From NCBI RefSeq assembly GCF_950023065.1, contig NC_088681.1, positions 68,978,836-69,042,835 on the forward strand: a stretch of DNA of 64,000 nucleotides, read 5' to 3'. Source of the stretch: Planococcus citri. Taxonomy: Eukaryota; Arthropoda; Insecta; Hemiptera; Pseudococcidae. Below, piece after piece: positions 33,695 through 47,085 of this stretch; positions within the stretch are counted from its first letter, which is position 1, and every line of letters begins with the position of its first letter. A model generated the notes under the pieces. The model worked only from the letters and a program-made list of their open reading frames with translations, was not told where the DNA came from and searched no databases. The position numbers and the translations under genes were made by a program.

Positions 33695-36427
33695 GGGTAT
33701 TCCTGGTTAAGATAGGTGAAATGGCCCTAATCCCAGATTTGGAAAATCATGATGGATTATTGTTGGGTACCTCCAATAAAAATTTTCGAGCGGAATTTCC
33801 GCCCCCCAACCCACCCCCCTTGGTCAGTATAGCCAAAAAACGCGTTTTTTGCGCGAAAAATTCGGTATCCATGAGTGGTGGGGATAAAATTCTGGTACCA
33901 CGCGGAATGTGTAGGGAAAGCCTGGGCCTTTCAACACGATTTTTTTCAAAAAATTTTATCGTAGTGGTGGGGGTAAAATTGACAAAAGAAAACTTTGAAG
34001 CGCCACAGCTCCGAACTGAAGGGTGCTACACAAAAACTGTTTTCGCCAAAATGTGTCTTTTTACAAGTACTTTCTTCCTACTAATCCATGAAATTGAAAT
34101 TTTGTCTGCAAAAGGCTCATATTTGCAAAAAACCCTGAAAAATACGCGGTTTTCACGTTTTTTTGCAAAATTATGCGAAATATGCGAAAAATGAATAGAA
34201 CAAAAAATGTTGAGCGTCGAATTTCACCCTAGAAAACGTGTTCATAAGGTTGTCAAAACGCTCATCTACTGAGCTAAGCGCGCGCACACATATCAGATCT
34301 TTGCAGCATGTCACATTGGTCATGTCGCTACATAGTATGGGGCGAAAAATCGCTACTGCAAACTTGTCAAAAATTCCTACTTTTGCCAAAATTATCAGAA
34401 AAGTCACTTTTTGGTGAAATAAAAAAACTCTAACTTCTATCGACATTATCAAAAAAGCACTGTTTTTGGTCATAATTGTCGAAAAATACGTTTTCTTCTG
34501 AATGACGTTACCAAAAAATCCTAATATTTTTTGTAAAAAATGAACGAAAAGACCTGTTGTTGTCCAAAATTTCAAAATTCCAATTTTTTTCCATAATTAT
34601 CAAAAAATCGTGACTTTTTGTAAAAATTGTCAAGAAAGTACATACATGTTTTATGCCAAAATTGTTGAAAAAAATACCTTTTTTTGACATTATTAAGAAA
34701 GTCCTAATATTTTTGCAGAAATGACCAAAAAACTTTGTTAATAGCCAAAATTTCAAAATTTCCTTCTTTTGCCAAAATGATCCTAAGAAGTCAGTGCTAT
34801 GTTTTTTGCCAGAATTGTCTGCAAAGTTCTGTCAAAAAAATCTCGTTTGCGTCAGAATCGTAAATAAGTTCCTTTTTTGTCAGAATTATTAAAAAAAACT
34901 CCCAACTTTTGTAAAAATTGCCAAAAGAAAACTCCTGCTTTTGCCGAAATGTTCAAAAAATCTTGTTGCCTAAATTGGCAAGAATTCTTGATTTTCCCAA
35001 AATTATCCTAAAAAAATCCTGTTTTTTGCCAAATCATTGTCAAAATTTAATTTTTTTCTAGTTATATTTCAAAATAAATAGGTAAATTACATGCCTAGGT
35101 GTTGTAAAAAAAAACTTTTTCCATTTTTAAAATCAATATTTTGTAATTTTATATTTCTTCTCTTGATTTTCTTTTCTATTCATTTTTTCTAGTTCTCTTT
35201 AAAAATAGAAAAATTCTGACCCGAAAAAAATATTCAATTATACTTGTAAATAAAATGATAGGTACCTATGTTTATCATATCAATCTATGGGTAAGATACA
35301 CAACGTATATTTTTTTTTCAGGATATGTAGTATGGGTAAAGGATCTTCAAAAATGCTAAAAAATTGATTTTTCAAACGATTTGTCCCTCATGATGGGCCA
35401 ATTTTGGTTGAAAATTGTTTTCCTCTCATTATCAAGCCTGGATTAAGTTTGTCAATTTTTTTATGGTTTGTAATAGTTACCCCTTGATTTTAGGACATCA
35501 ATCTGATTTTGAACCAATCCATTTTAGATGACCTTTTAGTACAATTTTGGGATTTTTTTCAAAATTTTTGAATTTTGGTAAGATCGAAATTTGTACTTGT
35601 ATTTTCTGCAAATACTGATTTTGAGTTAGATTTCTGAACAATTTTTGGGTAATTTGCCCATTCTTGGTAACTTTTTGTAAGTTTGACTTGCGATATTTTC
35701 ATTTTTACGGATTTTTTTGACCAAGCATTGTAGAAACGAGTTTGAAATGAGAAGACTGTGAAAATTATAACCGAATCGCTCTTTCCTCAATTTGAATTTT
35801 TTTGGTATTTTTTTATTCACAGAGCTCATGATTACAATCAAAGCTAACTTCAGTAGATGAGCGTTTTGACAACCTCATGAACACGTTTTCTAGGGTGAAA
35901 TTCGACGCTCAACATTTTTTGTTCTATTCATTTTTCGCATATTTCGCATAATTTTGCAAAAAAACGTGAAAACCGCGTATTTTTCAGGGTTTTTTGCAAA
36001 TATGAGCCTTTTGCAGACAAAATTTCAATTTCATGGATTAGTAGGAAGAAAGTACTTGTAAAAAGACACATTTTGGCGAAAACAGTTTTTGTGTAGCACC
36101 CTTCAGTTCGGAGCTGTGGCGCTTCAAAGTTTTCTTTTGTCAATTTTACCCCCACCACAACGATAAAAATTTTTGAAAAAAATCGTGTTGAAAGGCCCAG
36201 GCTTTCCCTACACATTCCGCGTGGTACCAGAATTTTATCCCCACCACTCATGGATACCGAATTTTTCGCGCAAAAAACGCGTTTTTTGGCTATACTGACC
36301 AAGGGGGGTGGGTTGGGGGGCGGAAATTCCGCTCGAAAATTTTTATTGGAGGTACCCAACAATAATCCATCATGATTTTCCAAATCTGAGATTAGGGCCA
36401 TTTCACCTATCTTAACCGGGAATACCC
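33695..36427. mobile_element. 2.7-kb foldback nested in family X copy B
   Basis: Arms of about 580 bp, nearly identical (33695-34273 and 35848-36427), begin GGGTATTCC and end GGAATACCC. Both arms carry the same 150-codon open frame on opposite strands (MALI(P/S)DLENHDG), with no recognised domain. The centre holds a TTTTGCCAAAATTGTC minisatellite. No clear target duplication. Confidence 0.85.
34340..35060. repeat. Degenerate minisatellite (array 2)
   Basis: Same TTTTGCCAAAATTGTCAAAAA type as 24890-25640, here forming the loop of the nested foldback. Confidence 0.6.
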
Positions 36428-37293
36428 TTTACTCTGCACTCCAATTTTAACACCCTCAGAAGACGACTTCAGGTGGGTTCAAGTCATTTTGGAGCCTCCA
36501 CCAGATTTTTGAAGCTTGAAATTTCCACAACACTTTATCAAATGGAGTTAGCGAGCTGAAATTCACTTCGCAAACTAATTTCAATACGATATGAAGTAGA
36601 ATGCTTGGTGGTTTCAAATGCTATTGAAGCTGCCAGTTACTTTTTGGTGATTTCAATTTTGCAAAAAACGCCATACAACCTCTCAAAAAGTCGCTGGAGG
36701 CTCCAAAACGACTTAAGATCGTAGCGTATTGAAATTAGTTTGCAGAATGAATTTCAGCTTGCTAACTTCATTTGATGAAATTTTGGGAAATTTCAAGTTT
36801 CAAAAATTTATTGGAGGCTCCAGTAATTTTCAAAAAATTGCTGGAGGCTCCAAAACGACTCAAAATCCGCATGCAGTTGACTTCGTAACGCATTGAAATC
36901 AGTTTTCAGAATGAATTTCGGCTTTCCAATTCCATTTGATGAAATTTTGTGGGAATTTCGAATTTCAAAATTCTGCTGGAGGCTCCAGAACAGCTTAAAA
37001 CGGTTTAAAAACATTTCCAATCGATTTGGCATGTCGAAAATGGGGTATATTGCAAATTTCGGCTTTCTTGGTCAATTTCGTAAAATTTTGATTTTTACCC
37101 CTCATTTTTGGCAAATTTGATTTTCAAATATTCACCAAAAAATCGAAAAAGGCACTTTAGCACTCGAGATTTTTACAGGTTATTGAGGACAAGGGCGAGA
37201 AATGTTCATTAGGACTCCCCCTTTAAGAAAAAAGTTGTCCCGGACCATCGACGGGGTGGGGGGTGCAATAGATCCTTAAGCGGGGTCCCCGAC

Positions 37294-38440
37294 AATGGAG
37301 GAATTTCTCTAAAATAGTGTTTTATTCAAAAGAATTTTGACCCAGGAATGGAAAATGTTCGGTAAAATTGGTCATTTTTTCATTTGTTTTGTCTCAACAG
37401 GGGGGAGGGGGCATGGGCACCTGGAACTACTATTTTTCGGACGTGATAAGAATCGAAATAGTGAATTGATAATTTTCTCTCGGGAGTGCAAAATTGTAAA
37501 ACTTTACGAAGGTATTATCGTTTTCATATAATAATCAAATCTTTGGACACGAATACATAATATTAAATCGTGTTTTAAATTGGAACTCTCCTCCTTCCCC
37601 TTCCTCTATATCCCACTACATCATCCGGTTACGAATTACAAGCTCTCGAAATTGACTCGAAAGATACCAGAGTGATATGACAAATTCGCCATTATCGAGA
37701 CAACCATTCGAGTTGGCAAAAAGCAAGATACTTTCTGGTATAATGAAGCTACAGCATAGACATTTAGTCGGCGCGGCGGCGAGTTCGAAAACAGATAATT
37801 TAAAAACTGTGTTAATCCGGCCATCAAATTTACAGTCGCAGTTGGCTCTTTTGTTTTTAACTTAAGGTTTTTTCGTATAATACTTTTCGCGAAAAAGAAA
37901 CATTTTCTTTTTCCTTTTTTTTTTCTGAACCATTAATTTTAATCCTTCAAAAAATATTTTTTTTTATTTCGTATACAAGAAAGAAGCACTTAACGACTTC
38001 CTTCTAAATAATTACGAAATTTTCGTCTACTCGCCTCGCCTAGCGTAGCCTCTGCGCATAGATACAAAACTACGAAGCGTACGCTACGCTGAGCTAAACA
38101 GTGTAGCGGCGAGAGAAAAAAAAACAACGAGTCCACTCGACAGGGGGAGAGGAAGGGAGATAAAGTTTTTCGGCAAAAGTTTAATGTAAATTTGACGTTC
38201 CAATTATAAAAATCCGAATGCTGCCGGCTGCCCTTATAAAACACGATAATTTTTTAATTCGGCTCGTAGGTATACCTAAAAAAAAAAACATTTTAGGTAC
38301 CCAGAGTGTAAATACTTGAATCGTAGAGTCCCTTTTTCGCAGATTTTATGGGTGAACTTGAGGTTGAGAGAAGTGAAAAGGGATTGAAGACTTTTTGTTA
38401 CATGTTTTTCAATGTTTGAACAAGTTCATATTAGGGTGAT
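37294..38440. other. Single-copy-looking island, no gene seen
   Basis: CpG-richer sequence at about 37600-38280 with no match elsewhere in the window. Short frames only. Confidence 0.4.
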
Positions 38441-38620
38441 GCACCTACCCTATTTTGAAAATTTGGAATTTTCCACCTCTTACCCACCCACCCTCCCACC
38501 CTCCCAATTTGTTACTTCGAGTGAGAAAATGATTCCCAATTTCTTATTTTTCCTTTATCTGCAAAAAAATTGGTGCTAGTGGCCCCCCCCCCAGTTGAAA
38601 TTTGAAAAAAATCAAAAAAA
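38440..38620. repeat. Dispersed repeat family Y, copy 2 (fragment)
   Basis: Matches 27217-27300 and 55250-55350 (GTTACTTCGAGTGAGAAAAT, TTGGTGCTAGTGG). Confidence 0.5.
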
Positions 38621-40061
38621 AATTTAATTCAAATCAAATCAACTTGTATTTTTTGTAATAGGCAGCATTGCTGCCTTTATAAAATCGACTTATTTACTAA
38701 CAAAGATACTTTAAAAAAATGAATAATAAAATGAAATAATACGAAATAAAATGAAATGAATGCGCCATGTACAGCATTATAGAGGTAGGTATAGGATTAG
38801 CACCAATATTTAAATAAACGCCTTCAATAAAAATAATAGAATCTAAAAAAAACACACAATTGCAATAAATCAGAAAAAAATACATTCTAAAAAAATTGAG
38901 ATATTTTGTACATTTATAAAGATTCTTAGAATTAAGTATTTACATCATAAAATTTTTGATTACACAAAAAAAAATTAAAAAGAAACAATGATGCTGTATT
39001 AATGATCATGACTATTGAAGATGATATATTGAAAATACAAGGAGTCACTGAAAGTTCAGTTCCTAATGCACTCAATTATGTAACAGTGTCCATATACTCA
39101 TCTACTGAATAGAAGGCTATTTTTAGCAGCCATTTTTTCAGAGTTTTAGAAAATAATTTTGTGCAATTGATAATTTTGATTTCATTTGGAATTTTGTTAT
39201 AAATTTTTGCAGTTATGAAGTCTATACTAGCTTGGTAAAATTTAGTCCTGAATTGTGTGCTATGCAAGTAGTTGTTGGCTATTTCTAGTAGGTATAATGA
39301 CTGTGTTGAGGGGTATGTAATTTTCTTCACAATTTGGGCTATTTGATATATGTATACTCATAAGTAGAGTTAGGTTAAAAGTTCATTTGAAAGAAAGACA
39401 TTCTTGCATGATTCTGTGACTTGCATTCAATAGATGATTCTAATTCCTCGTTTCTTTATTACAAAAATTCTCTGCATAAGACTGATATTAGCACCCCAAA
39501 ACACCAAACCATATGCCATATCAGACTGGAACAATCCATAATATGCCATTTTAAAAGTTTGCACATTGGTGACACCTTTTAATTGCCAAAGAAGATAATT
39601 TATTGATGAAAAAGTTAGACTGGAGTTGATGTATACTCCCAAAAATTTTAGACATTCAACTTTAGTAATAGGCAGTGCCAAATTTGAATTTTATGTGCTA
39701 GGACCAAAATATACTTATTAGGTTTGTTTTCTCAACATTTAATTTCATTTTATTTATTCTGAACCATACTACCAAATCATCCACAACCTGCTGTACTGAG
39801 ACACCCATATTCATAGGAATCAGTGCTGTAGTGTCATCTGCAAATAGGATCAAGTTACTCCTTACATGTTTTGGAATGTCATTGACATAATAAATAAAGA
39901 ACAGAGGTCCTAATATTGACCCTTGTGGAACTCCTTGCTCAACTGGATATTGTCCAGAGAAATGGCATTCTCTATTTATATCTTCTTTTGAGTTCTATTT
40001 TTGAGAAAGGATGTGGTCCAGTCCAAAAAGCCCTCTAATACCATACTTTTCTAGTTTACCA

Positions 40062-40490
40062 TCACAATATATTATGATTAATCATATCAAATGCTTTATT
40101 TGAAAGATCGCAAAATAACCCTATAATGTCATTTTTGTTGTGGAGATTTTCCAAGATATTGTGAATAAGTTGATAAATGGCACTTGTTGTATTTTTGTTT
40201 TTGCAAAATCCATATTGGGAGCTGCGTAACAAATTATTATCACTGAAAGATTTTGGTATATGTTTATAGAATAAGCTTTCTAGAACTTTGGAAAACACTG
40301 ATGTTATAGAAATGGGTCTGTAGTTATTCATGGCACTTCTATCACCCTTTTTGAACACAGGTGTCACAATATTGACCTTAAGGATATCGGGGAAGGCTCC
40401 TTCCTGAACAGACATGTTGAAGAGGCTGGCTAATGGTTCAGTAATGTATGGCGCAGCTATTTTCAGTATATACATAGATATCAAGTCCAT
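40062..40490 (-). pseudogene. LINE reverse transcriptase fragment
   Basis: 142 codons of the RT fingers region: a TPVFKKGD motif, NYRPISITSVFSKVLE, and SQYGFCKNKNTTSAI followed by FCDLSNKAFDMINH. These are standard LINE RT blocks. Upstream (about 40690-40500) coding continues in a shifted frame; downstream, GVPQGS and FADD follow in another frame. Confidence 0.9.
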
Positions 40491-40959
40491 GGTAGTCCTT
40501 TGAATAGGAATTTTTGAGTGAGTGAATTACATTCATGATCTCAACTGAGTTTTTGGTGCAATGAAAAATGTAGAAGTATTGGACGGTTTTAAATTATCCA
40601 AGAGATTTTCATCATCCTTCAAGTTTTCTACCTTTGGTAAATTACAAAAGAATTTATTTAAAGCAGAGGTAATTCCCAGTGGATTGGTTACCATGCAGTT
40701 TTGGTCCATAATATGTATATGTATAATCTATACAGTTATCTTTTTTTTTTTTTGTTTTGATAAGTTCCTAGGAGGTTTTGTTCCAAGTTTTTGGCATTTT
40801 GGAGTTTTCTACCATTTGCAGTTTTTTTTGCATTTTCAATTAAAGTTTTATATTTTTGTTTAGTTGTTTTATTTTTCTTTTAGGTATGGAGAGTCAAGTC
40901 TTTTTCATGCTATGAAGGTCCATCAAATCTTGCTTAACAGTTTTGATTTCAATTTAGGT

Positions 40960-41690
40960 GGGTAGGGGGAATTTTGTAATACTTTTTTGTTTCCCTTTCA
41001 CTATACCAAATGGGAATGACACATCATAGTGCAATAAAAACACATTTGAAGACATCATAGCAAAAAGGACATATGTGTGAAAGTTATATTTCGAGAAAAA
41101 ACTGTTTGAAAGTTTGAGTGCTTGTGAAGTTTAGAAATGTGCATATTTGAACATGGTGACGATTTTATCTTATTTTCCCACTATCTAACTATATGAAATG
41201 CTGTGCACCATCAGTCTGGAGGAAACTGTGTGTTAGTGGTAAGCGCTCAAACATTTTGAATTATATGTCCTTTTTGAAGCAAAAAATTGGCCAATTTTTT
41301 TTTGATTTAAAAATGTTTTTGAGCAATTTTTTGGATTTAAACCAGGTAAATAACGGTTGATAACACAAAATCTACTATGAGTAACCCATTATCTCTGAAA
41401 AAAGATCGCTATGTTGAGTAAAAAAAAAAAAAAAAAAAGACAAGTTTTTTTGGCCAATTTTTTTTTTATTGATTTAAAAATGTTTTTGAGCAAATTTTTG
41501 GATTTAAACCAGGTAAATAATGGTTGACAACACAAAATGGACCATGAGTAACCCAAAAGTAAATTTTTAATCGACCTCGCAGTTTTAAAATGGCGATATC
41601 TCACTGGTGTTTTGACTTGGTGAAGTGGGGGTGGTCTCATATGATAGAGGAAGGTCTGAAGAATAACAATATGGATTCGTCTCAAAAAGG
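40960..41690. repeat. Insert within the LINE with an internal duplication
   Basis: Interrupts the endonuclease-RT linker. It holds two copies of a roughly 110-bp stretch (TTGATTTAAAAATGTTTTTG, GGATTTAAACCAGGTAAATA) at about 41285 and 41450, and AAAAAGGACAT motifs at both ends in varied orientation. Identity unknown. Confidence 0.5.
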
Positions 41691-42609
41691 ACATTTATGT
41701 GTCATATATACCCCTTTTTGTTATGACGTCTTCATTTAGGAAACTCTGAAAAGCTGTATTAATGGTATCTGTTTCAGTCCAGCAGTTACTCCAATTCTTA
41801 TCCTCAAGTAACCTGAGAAAAGTTCCCTTGGTGGTGTCATTTATTATTTGTTGCTGAGGTTTTACATAATTTACTTCTTGTACCTGTTCAGTGATATTGA
41901 GCATGAACACTACTCCCTCATGAGTTGAGATATGTGTTTTACATACTTCAATTCCAAAAGGGGCATCTATATTACTCAAAAAATTGTCCAAACACGTTTT
42001 GGATCTTGTAGGTTTGTTGCATAGTAAGTTCATTTTATAACAAGAGCATAAATATCTCGAAATGTATTTGATAGTGTGTTTATGTTGAAATTTCCACCTA
42101 TAATGTTCAGAAATCCATTTTTGGATGTCATTTTTATCACAGTTTCAAGCTTTTTAAAAAATACATCCAAGTTACCTTGTGGTGGCCTGTATAAAGAGAT
42201 TATATTCAATTTACCTGTGATAGAAGTCACAGCTGCAACCTCAAAGTCCCCCTCCTGTGATATACATACGTGATATCCTCTCTGTTTTTAAATATAAGTT
42301 TTAGATGAGTTGATATTAGGATAAATGTCCCATCACCCCTCTTTTTTTCCCTACAGAAATATGATACAACCTGGTAATCACCAATGTGCACATGATCGGA
42401 TGTTCCCAGCCAATATCCAGTGTTATGTAATGCATGCTATATGGACGCTGTTACATTTCAAAGTATGGCAGAGTAGATGCACCTTTCCGGACATTGACTG
42501 CACATTCTGCGTAATTACATTCAGATTAAACCTAGGTGTGTAGGGGGGATTGGATTTCAAGGTAGAATAGGGTGACCAAAATTTATTGTTTTGCCTCAGA
42601 ATTTTTCTA

Positions 42610-42960
42610 AACAAACTATTTTTGAAGAAAAAGAAATTCTCCAGCCCTTCAAACTACATTGCCCCCCAAGAGTGGAGCTCCCTAAAGTTTAAAAAAACTC
42701 ATAAGAATGAGAATAAATCATAATCAGGAGATTTTTGTGGAAATATTTCATTTCCACATTAGAACTGTTCGACATAACCACCTTTTCAAGAAAACCCCTT
42801 CATTGGGGAACCCTCACCTGATGTTGGCTCTTATTTCATTTCTAATGAAAATGGACCAAATCTAAAAGGATTAGAAAGTAAAAAAAAAAAAACGTGAAAA
42901 TTTCTTAAATATAATTTTGGAGATACCTACAAGACATAGTTTCACTGAAAACTTTCTTCA
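42610..42960. repeat. Dispersed repeat family Y, copy 3
   Basis: Shares AACCCCTTCATTGGGGA-type and TCTAATGAAAATGGACC blocks with 27640-27790 and 55430-55650, in opposite orientation to the copy at 27210-27870 for part of the match. Confidence 0.45.
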
Positions 42961-44735
42961 CATTTTTTAGTTAATATTGTACTCGGTACAAAATCTACTG
43001 AAAGTCTCTGCTACGCAGCATCATCGTCGATGCCACCAACACACCCATTGTACATGTCACTTTGAGTAAATTTCGAGTTATTTTACAAGGTGTTCCGATT
43101 TTCGAATGTACACAATTATGTACATAAATGTATAAGCATGTGTGAAAATTCAATCTAACGCGACATTTTCATGAGACGAGCTGCCATAATATTCGACAAG
43201 ACTGACTCGAACTTCACCATCGCAGTAATTGCTGTTGACGTGTGGCGTTCAACCACCAACGCATCTTCATCATCCGCAGCAAATTCCCAGCCACCTACGT
43301 CCGTATTACGTGTATTAAGAGAAAATCTTGAGAATATAGTACGTAGGTACCTACTATACTGGAATTACGACGTTGTAATCATAATTTAGACAAGGTAAAC
43401 GGGTTGACTTATTGTAGTTGGTGGCGAGCATAGGACTTATGGGCAGTTTGAAATTTACGACGAAAATGGTGGCCGGAGGTGAATATGGTTAATGCGAATG
43501 CGAATTGCGAACGTATAGCCAAATGTTCTTTTGGTCTTTATGAGTATTGAAAATCTCATTTCCGAAAGGACCGGATACTGTATCGGTATACGTCCTGTAT
43601 TTTGGCGGCGAAGAAAAGCCAGCATCAGAGGGAAGGAAAACGACTCGACACAGTAGAAGGAGCAGAGAATAAATGGAGAAATCGAGGTTACTATACGAGG
43701 TACGAAGACACGCCAAGTATTCAATTAACGTAGCAAATTTCGCAGCGCTGGCGTTTCTCGTACCTCGTACTCGTACTTCTGGAAATGACGCGAGCTTTTA
43801 AATATTCTTGTTTCTGTTTCATTAGATTTTCGGCTATCATTTACTTTGTATGTTGTACATACTACATATAGTACTCGTACCATACTCGTATATGTGCTTT
43901 TCATCGTTCTTGTTTCACAGCCCCATGCCCCAGTCCCAGCCCAGCGTTAATGTAACAACAAGTCAACCAAGGAAGAGTAAGAGACGCGCATATGCTGCCA
44001 GCTGAGGGACAGGCACAAGCACAGGGTGAACTAGAGAGAGGATTTATTTTGTATTCATTTGCGCCGCTTTCGGGGGTATAAAACTAGGTACATTGTATAT
44101 AACTTCATTCGATTCGCTGTTTATGACATTTTAATTTTAAAACTGACGTGCTGCGCCCCGCCAAATGACTACATATTAACTACTCTTTGAAAATTTTGAA
44201 TACTTACATGGCATAAATAGTATATACGTAGGTACGTACAACGAGCGGATATCGTTATTATACGCTCTCTAGTCGCAATTAACCAACTCTATACCGACGT
44301 ACGAGAGAAAAAGTAATTTCCTCTCGACGAGTGTGCTACAGAAGCGCATGCATTTGCCAACTCATCGTACGTATAAACATTATAAACATGTTTTATTCGC
44401 CAGAATAGGATAAAGAAACAGTCCGACGACGATGAGAGTATAATATTTCGGTTTTGGACGTTAGCATTATGCGTACCTATTCAAAAGCTATGTACGTACT
44501 TTTGACTTACTCTTCAAATGAAGATATGTAATTAATTCTTCGTATGTACTCGGTTACTTACGAATTACTTTTGCTTGCTGCGAATAACATATATGATATT
44601 GTGCACAGAAAAGTCGTGGTTTTTGAAGTCTGGTTCTTATTTTGTAAGGAGAGGGATCTGCTATCGAATGCATGCTGTGGGTTTTCGCTCCTGAGTAAAG
44701 ATTTTCATTGAGATAATGACATTTTTAATCCAAAT
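42960..44735. other. Single-copy-looking island, no gene identified
   Basis: CpG-richer (CGTACCTCGTACTCGTAC near 43760) and not repeated in the window. Frames such as 43171-43389 plus and 43455-43724 minus lack recognisable domains. Confidence 0.4.
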
Positions 44736-46953
44736 GAGGAGCTGAGAATCAAAACTCACATTTGCCAAAAAAAAAAAAAATACCGTTTTATGGCAGATTT
44801 GGATAAACCGTTTTACACTCTATAATGTGACATATTCGGTTTTTTTTGGATCAAAGTCATTTTGGTGTGAAATTCACCTTCAAAACCAAGGGTTAGAATC
44901 AAAACTTAGTTTCGTTTGCAAAATTCCATAGGGAAAAGTTTGATAACAAGCTGAATTTTGGTACACGGGGGTTTTTTGATACGCTGAACACGAATTTGGG
45001 GTGTCCAGGTGAATCCGGTGTACGCTTCCCCCTTTTTTGTGGACCTTAAGCCCCCAAATTTGTTTTTTGCGTTTAAGTCCGAAAATATGCAATTTTATGC
45101 AAGATTTATGTTTTTTGGGTCGCAGAATACGAATTTGACAATATTTTTTTTGTAGGGGTGGAGGATGAGGGGGTTAGGGGGGCGAGAAATTCAAAATTTG
45201 ACTATAATGATGTGTGATATGTCGAAATGTATGTTTTTGAGGGTGTAGATCACGAATTTGACAATATTTTTTTTGTTAGGGGTCAATGGTGGGGACTGAG
45301 GGGTGAAAATGGTTAAAAATTCAAAATTTGACTATAATGATGTGTGACATGTCGAAATGTATGTTTTCGTGGTTGTAGATCACGAATTTGACAATATTTT
45401 TTTCGTAAGGGTTGATGATGGGGGATGAAGGGGGTGAAAAATTCAAAATTTCACCATAATGATGTGTGATATGTCGAAATGTATGTTTTTGAGGGTGTAG
45501 ATCACGAATTTGACAATATTTTTCTCGTAGGGGTGAATTGTGGGGGATGAAGGGGGTGAAAACGGTGAACAATTCAAAATTTGACTATAATGATGTGTAA
45601 TAAGTATGTCGAAATGTACCAAGTATGAATAATTCAACTGAAAGTGAGTAATTTTCATCAATTTACTCGATTTTAGTTTGTTATAAAGTCATTATAGAGG
45701 TTTAATTTACGTTAAAACTCCGTGTTTTGCCTATTCTGCTACATAAATAGGAATAGAACAAATTTTTGCACGTAGATGCACGGGAAATCTCAGGGGCTAG
45801 TACTTCAGATAGTGTATTTCAAGATGTCATTTGCCATTTTTGCCCCCGAATGCCCCGGCGACGACAACAGTCAATTATAGTGAAAAATCATGGTGAATTT
45901 TGTTTAAATGTTACAAATTTTTTCTTCCAGGGACTTTGACGGCTCTCCAATAGAAAATTCTTCATCCCCCACCCTTCACCTTTTCTACACCTTCAAAAAC
46001 ATACATTTTGACATATCACACATTATTATGGTCAAATTTTGAATTTTTCACTGTTTTCACCCCCTTCATCCCCCACAATTCACCCCTACGAAAAAAATAT
46101 TGTCAAATTCGTGATCTACACCCTCAAAAACATACATTTCGACATATCACACATCATTATGGTCAAATTTTGAATTTTTCACCCCCTTCATCCCCCATCA
46201 TCAACCCTTACGAAAAAAATATTGTCAAATTCGTGATCTACAACCACGAAAACATACATTTCGACATGTCACACATCATTATAGTCAAATTTTGAATTTT
46301 TAACCATTTTCACCCCTCAGTCCCCACCATTGACCCCTAACAAAAAAAATATTGTCAAATTCGTGATCTACACCCTCAAAAACATACATTTCGACATATC
46401 ACACATCATTATAGTCAAATTTTGAATTTCTCGCCCCCCTAACCCCCTCATCCTCCACCCCTACAAAAAAAATATTGTCAAATTCGTATTCTGCGACCCA
46501 AAAAACATAAATCTTGCATAAAATTGCATATTTTCGGACTTGAACGCAAAAAAACAAATTTGGGGGCTTAAGGTCCACAAAAAAGGGGGAAGCGTACACC
46601 GGATTCACCTGGACACCCCAAATTCGTGTTCAGCGTATCAAAAAACCCCCGTGTACCAAAATTCAGCTTGTTATCAAACTTTTCCCTATCGTCGTGATTA
46701 AAACAGTGAAAAAAAATTTGATTGCAAATCTTGGAGTCAAAACTCACATTTGCCATTCTTTGTCTGGATATTAAAGCAGAAGGGAGCTAGGTGAAAATCA
46801 GTCAACACAGGGAATCGTGTTCTAGTAGCGCTATCTAATGATTCATTTTGGTATTATAAGTTTTTTCAACTGGCAACACTACTAACTCAGTTTTTCGCGT
46901 TTTTCTCAAAATCGTTTATGGTGGCAAATGTGAGTTTTGATTCTCAGCTCCTC
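44736..46953. mobile_element. 2.2-kb foldback element
   Basis: Long inverted arms begin GAGGAGCTGAGAATCAAAAC and end with its complement; AAAT is duplicated at 44732-44735 and 46954-46957. Each arm carries repeated modules of 110-140 bp with ATGATGTGTGACATGTCGAA and GATCACGAATTTGACAATAT. It shares a CGCTGAACACGAAT module with the elements at 15760 and 60391. No enzyme gene. Confidence 0.9.
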
Positions 46954-47021
46954 AAATACATACTGATCTTTTGTTGGATTGCGCTTTTACTAAATCTCAT
47001 TTAATTTTTTTTTTTTTACAG

Positions 47022-47085
47022 ACGCAGCAGTTGGTTTTTACGAAATGTATTCGACGCGGAATGAGATCTATGGATATTTCTAAAG
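47022..47085 (+). CDS. Candidate internal exon of an unidentified plus-strand gene
   Basis: A strong polypyrimidine tract and TTTTTTACAG precede it, and AAAG/GTAAGACT follows it. Only one frame is open across all 64 nt (TQQLVFTKCIRRGMRSMDISK). I do not recognise the peptide. It could be a coding exon, a 5' UTR exon or chance. Confidence 0.35.

Larger units (their letters stand above)
33345..37293. mobile_element. Foldback element family X, copy B (left end missing, carries a nested element)
   Basis: The right end matches family X (AATAGATCCTTAAGCGGGG then TCCCCGAC). The left end starts inside the arm at the AAAATGAGGGAAAAATC block, without the GC-rich terminus. A second foldback (33695-36427) sits inside one of its tandem modules. 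Confidence 0.75.
38630..42615 (-). mobile_element. Decayed non-LTR retrotransposon (Jockey/CR1-like LINE)
   Basis: Read on the minus strand. An AP endonuclease is spread over about 42614-41700 in several frames (NVITQNVQSM, LYRPPQGN, IIGGNFNI). A reverse transcriptase is at about 40690-39700: FKKGDRSAMNNYRPISI at 40350, GVPQGSILGP near 39930, LFADDT near 39840. A C-terminal region is at about 39681-39076 (FLGVYINSS, KYNKIPNEIK-like). The endonuclease GDFN motif has become GGNFN, and frameshifts and stops are frequent, so it is inactive. The 3' end may be the AGGCAGCATTGCTGCCT hairpin near 38660. A repeat-like insert splits it at about 40960-41690. Confidence 0.85.

Noticed and set aside
33649..34194. 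A 181-codon plus-strand protein gene.
   Set aside because: Its sequence is repeated inverted at 35928-36401 as an arm of a foldback element, and it has no recognisable domain.
46008..46295. A repeat-containing 95-codon protein.
   Set aside because: It is the arm module of the foldback at 44736-46953 and appears on both strands.
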